64,000 nt of DNA from positions 3,286,001 to 3,350,000 of the forward strand of contig NZ_CP137761.1 of NCBI RefSeq assembly GCF_033449965.1. The letters run 5' to 3'. The stretch comes from Bacillus sp. T3. GTDB taxonomy: Bacteria > Bacillota > Bacilli > Bacillales > Cytobacillaceae. The translations under genes were made by a program, and so were the position numbers. The stretch's first letter is position 1; each line of letters starts with the position of its first letter. Under the pieces are notes generated by a model. It had not been told where the DNA came from, searched no databases, and worked only from the letters and a program-made list of their open reading frames with translations. Below, piece after piece: positions 28,782 through 38,049 of the stretch.

Positions 28782-30506
28782 TTAATATTTCCCGAAATCT
28801 TTATCACTTAAATCAATTGAATGCCTTGTGGCAGCTACTTGTTGTCTTGCATCATATAAGGAGGATGCACTTCCTTCCTTATCACTCATTTGCTCTATCA
28901 TTCTTAAAACTTCAGGACTTAATTCTTCCTTTCTTGAATAGGAATTTGTTCCACCTCTCTTTAATTTAAACCGCCTTACCATTTCACTTAGAAGTTCTGC
29001 TTGGCTTGATAATTCCTCACTTGCAGCTGCACTTTCTTCTGATGTAGCGGAGTTTGTTTGTACCACTTCTGAAACTTGGGCAATTCCCTGGTTAACTTGT
29101 GTAATACCAGATGCCTGTTCATTTGAAGCAACAGCAATAGAATTTACTAGTGTTGCAGCTTTTGTTACTCCTTCAACGATTTTAGTTAATGCTTCAGCTG
29201 TTTCATTTGCAATTTTGGTTCCGTCTTCAACCTTTTTAATTGAACCCTCTATCATGACAGTAGTTTCTTTGGCTGCATTTGCACTTCTTGCCGCTAAATT
29301 ACGAACCTCTTCTGCTACCACAGCGAATCCTTTTCCATGCTGTCCAGCACGTGCAGCTTCAACCGCCGCATTTAGTGCAAGAATATTGGTTTGGAAAGCA
29401 ATTTCATCAATTACTTTAATAATTTTAGAAATATTGCTAGAGGATTCATTAATTTCCTCCATCGCCCTTAACATTTCACTCATTCTATCATTTCCCTGTA
29501 TTGCATCCTTTTTAGCGATTTCTGCTAAATCATTTGCCTGAGCAGCATTTTTCGCATTATGATTCGTTTGTGAGGAAATTTCTTCAATAGAAGCTGTTAG
29601 TTGCTCGATAGAACTAGCTTGCTCAGTTGCACCTTGGGAAAGTGCCATACTTGAGTAAGATACCTGCTTCGAACCAGATGCTACCTGCTCTGAAGCGGCA
29701 TTCATATTAGACATTACATCATTAAAATTATCTAACATTTTTTTGAAGGCGTTTCCTAAAATACCTACTTCATCCCTAGAATTAATGTCTATCTCTACAT
29801 CAAGGTCTCCATCTGCAATTTTATTAGCTGCATCCACAAGGACTTTAATTGGTTTACTAATAATATTTGATACTAATAGACCTAATACAAGGGCAAGAAT
29901 AATTCCGATAACAATTATAATAATCATCAATGTGGTTTTTTCAGAAAAGTTTTTTGTTTGGTTAGCAAGCATTTTTGTTGTACTATTTTTGTTGTAGTCT
30001 ATTAAGGCTTGAACATCTTCATCTAATTTTGACCTTGTATCAGAAACAAAGCCTAACCTCTCTAGAGCTTCATCATATTTAAGATTTTTCACCATATCAA
30101 GGTTAGCATTCCTAGCTTCGCGATATTTAGCCAAACTCTCTTTTGCATTATTATAAAGCATTCGGTTTTCATCTTCACCAACACGAATCGTTGCTTCATA
30201 TTCTTTTATAATCTCATTATTTTTTTCTACTAATTTTCCAATTGTATCGATTCTGGTTTGAAAACTTTCTGGATTCTTTTCATAAATGGCTAATAAATGA
30301 TTTGAACGAACTTCCTGTAAATTAGTTTGAAGTTCTGAGAGTCTTAGTGAAGGTACTGTATTATTGTTATACATATCTTCACTACTATTCTTAATGGAAT
30401 TCATAGAATTTATCCCAATTAAACCTACCACACCTGTAATAATTGCAAGTACTACAAAACATGATATTAACTTAACTTTAATTTTCAAATTACGAAACCA
30501 CGACAT
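28782..30506 (-). CDS. Methyl-accepting chemotaxis protein
   Basis: A 574-residue MCP. Membrane helix 1 at about 11-30, a four-helix-bundle-type extracytoplasmic sensor (about 31-190), helix 2 at about 192-213, HAMP (about 214-267) and a long signalling domain with the hairpin tip IDEIAFQTNILALNAAVEAARAG. It is the only receptor in the cluster. Ligand unknown. Methylation by CheR and reversal by CheB/CheD encoded downstream are expected. Confidence 0.95.
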   Translation of the reverse strand: MSWFRNLKIKVKLISCFVVLAIITGVVGLIGINSMNSIKNSSEDMYNNNTVPSLRLSELQTNLQEVRSNHLLAIYEKNPESFQTRIDTIGKLVEKNNEIIKEYEATIRVGEDENRMLYNNAKESLAKYREARNANLDMVKNLKYDEALERLGFVSDTRSKLDEDVQALIDYNKNSTTKMLANQTKNFSEKTTLMIIIIVIGIILALVLGLLVSNIISKPIKVLVDAANKIADGDLDVEIDINSRDEVGILGNAFKKMLDNFNDVMSNMNAASEQVASGSKQVSYSSMALSQGATEQASSIEQLTASIEEISSQTNHNAKNAAQANDLAEIAKKDAIQGNDRMSEMLRAMEEINESSSNISKIIKVIDEIAFQTNILALNAAVEAARAGQHGKGFAVVAEEVRNLAARSANAAKETTVMIEGSIKKVEDGTKIANETAEALTKIVEGVTKAATLVNSIAVASNEQASGITQVNQGIAQVSEVVQTNSATSEESAAASEELSSQAELLSEMVRRFKLKRGGTNSYSRKEELSPEVLRMIEQMSDKEGSASSLYDARQQVAATRHSIDLSDKDFGKY

Positions 30507-30519
30507 TTTACTACCTCCA

Positions 30520-31015
30520 TTATCCCTGTAAGTTTCCTAGATTTTCCGTTTCTTCATCATTAAGTAACTTGTGGCAATCCAAAATGAGTTTTACGTCGTC
30601 TCCAACTTTGCCAATCCCTTTTATGTACTTGTTTCCACCATTCCCAACTACAGGTGGTTGAACAATTTCGTTATCTGGTATTGATAATACATCTGATACA
30701 CTGTCTACAATCATTCCAATTGAAATCCCTCTAATATCAATAACAATGACACATGTACGGTCATTATAATGACTTGTAGGTTTTTTAAACCTTAATCTCA
30801 CATCCATAACTGGAATGATTTTTCCTCTAAGATTAATAATTCCTTTTATGTATTCTGGTACTTCCAGGTATTTCCGTAATTTCTTGTATTCCAATTATTT
30901 CAGTTACATATTTAATTTCTATTCCATAATGTTCATTACCTAAAATGAAAGTTAAATACTTCCCTTTTTGAGTATCCTCTTCTTGAATGATTGATTGTTC
31001 AAAGCTTTCTTTCAT
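30520..31015 (-). CDS. cheW: Chemotaxis coupling protein CheW (one frame break at CCGG)
   Basis: About 164 residues after repair. CheW bridges receptors and CheA. CCAGG at 30864-30868 should be CCGG; this joins IQEITEIP to EVPEYIKGIINLRGKIIPVMDVR, a standard CheW stretch. AGGAGG lies upstream of the ATG at 31015. It follows cheA by 62 bases and precedes the MCP by 13. Confidence 0.9.
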
Positions 31016-31077
31016 GTACTTTTCCTCCTTCCAAATAACAAAAGTGAATGTCTTCGTACACTAAGCTTAGTTACTGC

Positions 31078-33108
31078 TTAATATAAATGGTCCACATCCA
31101 ATATTAAGCTAATGCTTCCATCACCTAATAACGTGCACCCAGCTAGTCCTTTAATTTTCTTTAAATTCTTTATATAATCAGGTAATGCTTTAACGACTAC
31201 TTGTTGTTCTCCAAGAAGTTCATCAACAAAAAGGCAAATTGCTTTTTGATCATGCTCTAACATGATTAAAATACCTTCATGAAAGTTAATAATTTCTGTT
31301 TTTACGTTAAAAAACTTATGTAATCTCAATACTGGATAGCAACCTCCCCGAATCATAATCATTTCATTTCCATCGGGGTCAATAAATACATCATCCTTTT
31401 TAGGCCGAAAGGATTCTTTAATAGACGTAAGTGGTATGGTATATCGAGACTGTCCTACTTTAATATTCATTCCTTCTATTATAGCCAAGGTTAAAGGTAT
31501 TTTTATTGTGATTGTGGTACCTTTCTTCTCTATACTATCAACATAAATAGAACCTCCCACGGCTTCAATATTTTTGTTGACAACATCCATTCCTACGCCT
31601 CTACCAGAATACTCTGTGACAACATCCTTAGTGGAAAATCCAGGTAAAAAGATAAGATTAAATATTTCTCTGTCTGTCATTTCATCAGGAGATTTTGTTA
31701 GTAATCCGTTCTGCATTGCTTTTAAAATAATCTTATCTTTATTTAAACCTCTTCCATCATCCTTGATGGTAACTACTACTTCGCTGCCTGCGTTTTTTGC
31801 TTCAAGTGAGATTACACCTTCTCTAGTCTTACCACTTGAAACTCTTTCCTCGGTCGGTTCTAGACCATGATCCAATGCATTTCGAACGATATGCATTAGG
31901 GGATCACTTAAATTATCGATAATGTTCTTATCAACTTCTGTTTCTTCTCCTGAAATTTCTAAATGTACTTCTTTCATAAGGCTCTTACTCATGTCTCTAA
32001 CAATTCGATTCATTTTAAAGAAAGTTGGACCAAGTGGGACCATTCGTATTGACATGACAATATCTTGGATTTCACTCGTTATTTTTCGTAATTGTCTAGC
32101 AGCCTTTTGGAAATTTTCTAGATGCATGTCTTTTAAATCTGGATTTTTGGTTACCATATCTTCAGAAATGACCAGTTCTCCTACCAAATCCATCAGCAAG
32201 TCCAACTTTTGAACATTAACACTAATCATTTTATTTTGAGGATTTGTTGGGAAATCTAATACTCTTTTATCATCTTCTGGAAAATTTAATTTATTTTCTA
32301 AGAATATGTTATTTTCACTCTGTTGTTGATCGATGTTATCGATCTGGATTAAATCATAGAAATCTATAGCTGGTAATTGACTAAAAAATTCATGCATTTC
32401 AGCTATTGACTTATTATTTTTAAAATATAAAATAAACCCATCTCTTTTTATTACTTCTGCACTCTCATTATTATCTGTAATATCCTCAGGAATATGGTAG
32501 ATTTCATTTGAGAAGTCCTGAAGATTATGTTTTATCATATATGCTCTAATATTCTCCATTTCGATTCCAGCTTGAAAATGGATAATAGATTTAAAAGCAT
32601 TCGAGTTGTTGTTCTGACTATGTAAATTTTCGGGACTTATATAGTACTGTTGCTTAGATTCCTTTAATTCCTTTTTTTCAAAGGATGAGTCTATCCCATT
32701 TATTTGTTTAAGAATGTTTAAATGTTCAGTTATTTTTTGAATCAATTGTGCTTCATCACCATCTGCCTGATCACCATTTTTTATTTTCTCAAGCTCAAGT
32801 TTGATAAAGTCAATCCCTTCAAGTACTAAATCACTAAGTATTGACGTATCTACTTTTGTTGGTTTTTTTTCTCTTAAAAAGTAGAATAGATCTTCAAGTG
32901 TATGAGCGATTGTTGATACATTAATAAATAACATCATCGCAGCTGAGCTTTTTATAGTGTGCATGATACGAAATATTTCATTTACGTTTTCGGTAGAAAA
33001 TTCACCTGTTGTTTCTGCATTAATAACAGATTGTTCTAATTCCTCAACCTGTTGTGATGTTTCAAATAAAAATGCTTCTAACATGGGATCATTATATTGT
33101 TCATTCAT
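31078..33108 (-). CDS. cheA: Chemotaxis histidine kinase CheA
   Basis: A 676-residue CheA. Domains: HPt with His50 in IMHTIKSSAAMM; a divergent P2-like region at about 165-270; dimerisation helix with DLLMDLVGELVI; HATPase with HIVRNALDHGLEP, DDGRGL and GRGVGMDVV; C-terminal CheW-like regulatory domain. All catalytic motifs are present. It starts the chemosensory part of the operon, 21 bases after the TetR-type gene. Confidence 0.95.
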   Translation of the reverse strand: MNEQYNDPMLEAFLFETSQQVEELEQSVINAETTGEFSTENVNEIFRIMHTIKSSAAMMLFINVSTIAHTLEDLFYFLREKKPTKVDTSILSDLVLEGIDFIKLELEKIKNGDQADGDEAQLIQKITEHLNILKQINGIDSSFEKKELKESKQQYYISPENLHSQNNNSNAFKSIIHFQAGIEMENIRAYMIKHNLQDFSNEIYHIPEDITDNNESAEVIKRDGFILYFKNNKSIAEMHEFFSQLPAIDFYDLIQIDNIDQQQSENNIFLENKLNFPEDDKRVLDFPTNPQNKMISVNVQKLDLLMDLVGELVISEDMVTKNPDLKDMHLENFQKAARQLRKITSEIQDIVMSIRMVPLGPTFFKMNRIVRDMSKSLMKEVHLEISGEETEVDKNIIDNLSDPLMHIVRNALDHGLEPTEERVSSGKTREGVISLEAKNAGSEVVVTIKDDGRGLNKDKIILKAMQNGLLTKSPDEMTDREIFNLIFLPGFSTKDVVTEYSGRGVGMDVVNKNIEAVGGSIYVDSIEKKGTTITIKIPLTLAIIEGMNIKVGQSRYTIPLTSIKESFRPKKDDVFIDPDGNEMIMIRGGCYPVLRLHKFFNVKTEIINFHEGILIMLEHDQKAICLFVDELLGEQQVVVKALPDYIKNLKKIKGLAGCTLLGDGSISLILDVDHLY

Positions 33109-33129
33109 CGTTGTCGCCTCCCCTCTATT

Positions 33130-33717
33130 TCATTCTTTAACAAAACCATCTATTAACATATCAATCATCCAAATAGTTCTATCTTTTAATGAAAAACTTT
33201 GTTTTTCCATTCTCCACCTTAAACAAGTTGCTCTAAAGCCACCTACTATTAAGTCAGTTAAATAACCACTGTGAATATGTCCTCTTAACTCACCTATTTC
33301 AATAGCTTTTTCAATTGTTATTTGTATGAAGTTCGTTCTCTTAATGATAATAGATCTTACCTTATTTTCTAGCAGTGGATCACGCATAAGACTGTCGTAA
33401 GCATGCACAATTGTAGTAATTTCTGGATAGTTTGTGTAATACTCTGCATATGAAAGAATGTAGTTGCGTAATGTCTCAATCGGGGCTAATTCCCTATTAA
33501 TGCATGTTTGAATAATATCATCGTCATATTGACTGTAGTGCTCTAAAACAGCGAGCAAAATCTCTGTTTTATTTTTATAGTGTCTAAATAATGTACCTTC
33601 AGAAACCCCCTCACGTTTGGCTATTTCTTTGGTTGACAAATTTTGGATACCAACATCATGTAACGCCTCTATAGTAGAAGTGATAATACCATCTTTTCTA
33701 TGTAACAAGATCATCAT
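33130..33717 (-). CDS. TetR/AcrR-family regulator at the head of the chemosensory operon
   Basis: A 195-residue TetR-type protein: HTH at about residues 15-60 (IQNLSTKEIAKREGVSEGTLFRHYKNK) and a helical ligand-binding domain. ATG at 33717 or 33714 has GGAGAG upstream. Being first in the operon and 21 bases before cheA, it probably controls its own transcript. Directly upstream, GTAA and TTAC half sites around 33745-33760 might be an operator, but this is weak. The stretch 33718-34130 otherwise shows no gene. Confidence 0.85.
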   Translation of the reverse strand: MMILLHRKDGIITSTIEALHDVGIQNLSTKEIAKREGVSEGTLFRHYKNKTEILLAVLEHYSQYDDDIIQTCINRELAPIETLRNYILSYAEYYTNYPEITTIVHAYDSLMRDPLLENKVRSIIIKRTNFIQITIEKAIEIGELRGHIHSGYLTDLIVGGFRATCLRWRMEKQSFSLKDRTIWMIDMLIDGFVKE

Positions 33718-34130
33718 ATATTACCCTTTCTCTCCTAAGCGGAGTAAACACTCACTTACATTCCAGCAATTAATGATGATGATAAATTTATTGCTGTTTT
33801 TTGTCAATATATGCCTTGTAATAGTTTACAACCCCATTGACGTAGTGTTTAGTAGTGAAATACTAGAAAATTCAACAATCTTTTGTATGTAGAAACCTTG
33901 ATACAATGGGATTTTGCGCCAAATTATCCCACCTATTTTCCTATAAAAGTTAATGATTTTACTTTTTGAATTATAAAAATCTAGTAATAAAGTCACAATA
34001 ATTTCATAATTACAACAGAAAATAGTCATTTAATTTTGGTTTGTTTTTATACAAATAATAATACGCTTTCAATTTTTTCCTTACAGTTGTCCATAAGTTG
34101 ATAATCTTATAATTTCCTAAACAACAAAAA

Positions 34131-34163
34131 AAGTGCGTTAATCACTGCTAGATTAACGCACTT
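34131..34163. terminator. Terminator copied with the yfmQ remnant
   Basis: AAGTGCGTTAATC...GATTAACGCACTT hairpin with A and T runs, nearly the same as the hairpin at 18158-18184. Confidence 0.8.
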
Positions 34164-34460
34164 TCATTTAAGTAAACATACACTATCATACTATATTGTT
34201 GTTAATTTAGACCTTGTAAGCTATCCGAATGTAGACTATTGGAATTAATTTCTTCTTGTACTGTTTAACTGCATCTACTTGGTCATTGTAGAGGATTCAG
34301 TAAGACGAATTTCCTTCTTTCCTCTTTTTGTTTCAACGATTGGGTTCCCGCCCTTCCCAGGATTTAAATAGCTTTGCTCTGAACCAGGCCAGATGTAATA
34401 TTTTTCGATAAAATTGCTTGGTTGAAAAAATGAATAAATTGAGCTTTATTCTTCTGGAAA
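34164..34460 (-). pseudogene. yfmQ: Decayed duplicate of yfmQ (5' part missing)
   Basis: Aligns along its length with 18185-18490, the C-terminal two thirds of yfmQ plus its downstream hairpin. Small deletions and substitutions break the frame (for example in the stretch matching LFVFLYEDRVDVVK), and similarity ends near 34460, within the codons for KAQFIHFF. There is no start. A remnant of duplication or transfer, not a functional gene. Confidence 0.8.
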
Positions 34461-34476
34461 AGCGAAGATAAACATT

Positions 34477-34638
34477 TTAATAAGGATTTTGTGAGTATAA
34501 ATAATTATAAACTAGTATTAAAATCTCAAGGATAATCAACCCAATTACTGATGAGACAAGCAACTTTTGGTTTTTCTTTACGATTCCATAGATTATTCCT
34601 ACAACTGCAATAATATTAAGAACAATAACCAGAACCAT
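34477..34638 (-). CDS. Small two-helix membrane protein
   Basis: A 53-residue protein of two hydrophobic helices (about 2-18 and 25-45) with a KKNQK turn. ATG at 34638 with GGAGGGA 6 bases upstream fixes the start; longer in-frame extension upstream lacks a ribosome site. It abuts the point where yfmQ similarity ends. No family recognised. Confidence 0.6.
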   Translation of the reverse strand: MVLVIVLNIIAVVGIIYGIVKKNQKLLVSSVIGLIILEILILVYNYLYSQNPY

Positions 34639-34808
34639 TTTTATCCCTCCATTATATAAGGGTCTGTTAAATAACGAAGATGAGTAACTGGTTGAAAATG
34701 AATTTCCAATACAGAAAACCACCTTTCCTGTTCTTGTTATTTCCTCTATCTTTATTTTAACATACGCCTGTTTTTTACAATAACTTGTCCTCCAGTTCTA
34801 CAACGGAA

Positions 34809-35294
34809 TTACTCTTTTTTACACTTTATGATCCTAAGATGCAAAGGCAAGATAAAACTATATACAAAGAAGAATATTGGTATACTAAACAGATGGTTCC
34901 AATGGGTAAGTTTCATGTATCCCACCCTTTCCACTGCCCATTCAATAAAAAAAGAAATAATTGTAAATACGATGACTAATTTCCATTTATTGTTTGAATT
35001 CAAATAGTTTAAATAAATTACTGACAGGGATGAAGGAACAAAGTTGTAAGTTATAAATTCACCTAATCCTACAATTTTAGGATGACCAAAATCTACTAAA
35101 TCTAAGTATTTGGCAAATATGCTATCTGTAACCCAGGTCATAAACCCAATTACACCTATTGTAATATAAAGCTCTCTCCAACCGATCTCCTTCTTAGGCA
35201 TAAGAAGAGCATACAATAATATTATTAATCCTAAGGATACTGGCAACCAAAGTCCTTTTGCATTTAAATCTAAATTCTTCATAATCGAATCCAT
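34809..35294 (-). CDS. CBO0543-like multi-pass membrane protein
   Basis: A 161-residue protein with about five membrane helices and conserved-looking GLGEFITYNFVPSS and AVERVGYMKLTHWNH stretches, similar to the uncharacterised CBO0543 family of Bacilli and Clostridia. Function unknown. Monocistronic, with no strong promoter recognised. Confidence 0.65.
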   Translation of the reverse strand: MDSIMKNLDLNAKGLWLPVSLGLIILLYALLMPKKEIGWRELYITIGVIGFMTWVTDSIFAKYLDLVDFGHPKIVGLGEFITYNFVPSSLSVIYLNYLNSNNKWKLVIVFTIISFFIEWAVERVGYMKLTHWNHLFSIPIFFFVYSFILPLHLRIIKCKKE

Positions 35295-35401
35295 TTGTAG
35301 ACCCCTAACATCATTTTTATTATATCTTTTACAATTTAAGGAAAAATATTAATGAAGATGCTATAACAAGGTCACCTGGGTGCTTAGTTTCAATAACCAA
35401 C

Positions 35402-35440
35402 AAAAAACTCAGAGATTTTTTTATATCTCTGAGTTTTTTT
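35402..35440. terminator. Bidirectional terminator after the amino acid permease
   Basis: AACTCAGAGAT (35406-35416) and ATCTCTGAGTT (35424-35434) flanked by A and T runs. Confidence 0.85.
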
Positions 35441-35496
35441 CTGTACTAATATTTTGTTAATTCGGTAAAGATTCGAGAACGATGTTTTTAAGCTCC

Positions 35497-36897
35497 CTAA
35501 AAAACCTTAACTAATCTTCCTTTTTCCTTTAATTCAACATCTGCCGGAACGGCCTTGTTGATTCCAAATGCGTAAAAGCTAACTGCAACGAGGCCTAGAA
35601 AAACGATACCTGCAATTAGTGACACACGCGTATCATCATTAAACCACATTCCGACTAATACCATCACTAAAAAGGCAATTGTTAAGTAATTTGTGTAAGG
35701 AGCAAACGGCATTTTAAATGGATGTTTGTCCATTTCTGCACCTTTTGCTTTTCTAAAATTAATTTGACTGATTAGAATAACAAACCAAGGCACCATACCG
35801 GGAAGTACACTTGCACTGTATACATATACGAAGATATTTTCGGGTGCAATATAACTTAAAACAACGCCAACTGCTAAACCGACTAGTACTCCAATCGTAC
35901 CTAATAGTGGTACACCATTATTTGATACCTTTGTAAAGATCTTTGGAGCTTGTCCGTTGATTCCCAATGTATAAAGCATCCGTCCTGCACTATAAATACC
36001 ACTATTACATCCAGACATGGCAGCAGTGATGACAACGAAGTTAATAAGTCCCGCAGCAACTGTAATTCCGATTTTTGCAAAGGTTGCTACAAACGGACTA
36101 CCAATTGCACTTAACTCATCCCAAGGATAAACGGTTATAATGACAAAGATTGCCCCAATATAGAAAATCAAAATACGCCAAATAATACTGTTTATTGCAT
36201 TTGTTAGCGTCTTTTGAGGATCTCTTGCTTCACCAGCCGTAATCCCTATTAATTCAACACCTTGATACGCACCGATAACTAATGATAGAGCGAAAAAGAA
36301 ACCTGTCCAGCCTCCAGTAAAGAAGCCTCCGTGCTCCCATAAATTTGATAATCCGATTGCCTCTCCACCGTTACCAATTCCGAAGAATATAAGACCAAAC
36401 CCAGCGGCTACCATCAAGACAATAGTAACGATTTTTATCATAGCAAACCAAAACTCAAATTCACCAAACGATTTTACGGAAATTAAGTTTGCCGCACCAA
36501 GAATAATCATTGCAATAATACCAGGAATCCAACCAGGTAAATCTGGGAACCAATAATTCATGTATGTCCCAACTGCAATTATTTCAGCCATACCAACGGT
36601 TACCCACTGAAACCAGTTACTCCAAGCCGTCATATAACCTGCTAATGGATGGATATACTTGTGTCCAAAAGTCGCAAATGAACCTGTACTTGGCTCTAAA
36701 TACAACATTTCTCCCATGGCACGCATAATGAAAAATATAAAAATCCCAGTAATGGCATAAGCCAGCAATACAGATGGACCTGTCCATTTAATTGTACTGG
36801 CGGAGCCCATAAATAAACCAACACCGATTGTACCGCCCAAAGCAATCATCTGAATATGGCGCGATTCCAATCCTCTTTTTAATTCTTTATTTGCCAC
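35497..36897 (-). CDS. Amino acid permease (APC superfamily)
   Basis: A 466-residue, 12-helix transporter. The N-terminal signature GLESRHIQMIALGGTIGVGLFMGS and the GLxxW/AxAG segments put it with AapA/YtnA-type permeases for small or D-amino acids; exact substrate unknown. The start is GTG at 36897 with AGAGGGA 6 bases upstream; the frame extends to 36966 but that part lacks the family. Monocistronic; the 378-base region upstream holds only the terminator of the ABC cluster. Confidence 0.88.
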   Translation of the reverse strand: MANKELKRGLESRHIQMIALGGTIGVGLFMGSASTIKWTGPSVLLAYAITGIFIFFIMRAMGEMLYLEPSTGSFATFGHKYIHPLAGYMTAWSNWFQWVTVGMAEIIAVGTYMNYWFPDLPGWIPGIIAMIILGAANLISVKSFGEFEFWFAMIKIVTIVLMVAAGFGLIFFGIGNGGEAIGLSNLWEHGGFFTGGWTGFFFALSLVIGAYQGVELIGITAGEARDPQKTLTNAINSIIWRILIFYIGAIFVIITVYPWDELSAIGSPFVATFAKIGITVAAGLINFVVITAAMSGCNSGIYSAGRMLYTLGINGQAPKIFTKVSNNGVPLLGTIGVLVGLAVGVVLSYIAPENIFVYVYSASVLPGMVPWFVILISQINFRKAKGAEMDKHPFKMPFAPYTNYLTIAFLVMVLVGMWFNDDTRVSLIAGIVFLGLVAVSFYAFGINKAVPADVELKEKGRLVKVF

Positions 36898-37185
36898 GCT
36901 GTTTCCCTCTTTCATAAATAGTTGAAAATTCAGGCAAGCTAACCATGTAATTACTTTGTTCATCAAGGCTTAAGTAGGCAATGATTCATAATATTAAATG
37001 GTAAAAATAGGAAAATATTACATTACCTTCTCTTAGTTACAACACCTGAATTGATTATCTTAGTATAATATGTTTTTTCAAAAAACACAATTGTATTCAT
37101 TAGAAAAACACTGATTTATTTTTATTTTAGAGAAAATTACCAACAATATCATTATTTTAAAATAATTTGTATTTTTTGAATATAC

Positions 37186-37229
37186 AAAAAGAGGGTAAAG
37201 TTGGAATGATAGTTTCCCACTTTACCCTC
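37186..37229 (-). terminator. Terminator of the ABC/MFS cluster
   Basis: GAGGGTAAAGT (37191-37201) pairs with ACTTTACCCTC (37219-37229); TTTTTG follows on the minus strand. Confidence 0.85.
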
Positions 37230-37275
37230 AGGTACTCATTAGCCTACAATTCAACATTTATGTAGATGTTCCTTT

Positions 37276-38028
37276 CTAAAATCCCTGAGTTTCTAACCAC
37301 TCGAATAGCCTTTTCTCACGTGATGATTTTGTCTGTTCGTCTCCAACACATTTTCCCAATCTCAATTCATCATGGATATTTCCATCCATTAGAAATATCA
37401 CCCGGTCTGCCCTCGCTGCCACTTTCGCATCATGGGACACAATAATGACGGTTGTCCCTTCAGCATTTACATCGTTGATGATATTCATTACTTCTTTAGT
37501 GGTACTACTATTTAACGCCCAGGTAGGTTCATCCCCAAATAAAATATTTGGCTGATTAATCAACGCCCTGCAAATAGATGCACGTTGCAGCTGCCCACCT
37601 GAAACCTTTTTAACATCATGTTTTGCGACACTGGAAATCCCTGTCTTTCTCATTAAGGTATCGGCATTTTGATTGACCTGCTCTCTAGATAAAATATTTG
37701 CCTTAAACCCAGGGAGTACAATATTATCTCGGATTGATAGATTTTTTAATAGATAGGCGTGTTGAAAAATGAATCCCATTTGTTTAAGCCGTATTTCACT
37801 GATCTTTTCATCATCTAGCTTAGAAATATCTTTACCACAAAACAACACATTGCCGGACGTAGGTCTGTCCATTCCACTTATCCCATAAAGCAAGGTGGAT
37901 TTTCCAGAACCAGATTGTCCCATAATGGCCAGAAATTCGCCCTCATCCACATTAAGATTAATATTATTTAATACCTGTGTTTCCTCAAAGCTTTTAGATA
38001 AATTTTTTACCGCTAATATCGTTTTCAC
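37276..38028 (-). CDS. ABC transporter ATP-binding protein (MacB/LolD-type)
   Basis: A 250-residue ATPase: Walker A GQSGSGKST, Q-loop FIFQHAYLL, signature VSGGQLQRAS, Walker B ILFGDEP and the switch His in VSHD. It should energise the FtsX-like permease encoded 21 bases upstream, as in peptide-antibiotic export or resistance systems. Oddity: EPTWALNSS has Trp where the family has Gly; the codon lies in CCTGG (37519-37523 plus-strand CCAGG), and ACC-GGG would restore Gly, so this is probably the same CCGG read error without a frame shift. Confidence 0.92.
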   Translation of the reverse strand: MKTILAVKNLSKSFEETQVLNNINLNVDEGEFLAIMGQSGSGKSTLLYGISGMDRPTSGNVLFCGKDISKLDDEKISEIRLKQMGFIFQHAYLLKNLSIRDNIVLPGFKANILSREQVNQNADTLMRKTGISSVAKHDVKKVSGGQLQRASICRALINQPNILFGDEPTWALNSSTTKEVMNIINDVNAEGTTVIIVSHDAKVAARADRVIFLMDGNIHDELRLGKCVGDEQTKSSREKRLFEWLETQGF

Positions 38029-38049
38029 ATTGCATCACCTCCTTCGTTT

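Noticed and set aside
33740..33765. TetR operator upstream of the chemosensory operon
   Set aside because: Half sites are short and the inner bases do not pair; not better than chance.
33826..34029. Minus-strand reading frame of 67 codons upstream of TetR
   Set aside because: No ribosome site, AT-rich low-complexity translation, no resemblance to a family; intergenic.
36898..37185. Possible riboswitch or T-box upstream of the amino acid permease
   Set aside because: No T-box consensus, no aptamer-like conserved blocks and no leader terminator seen.
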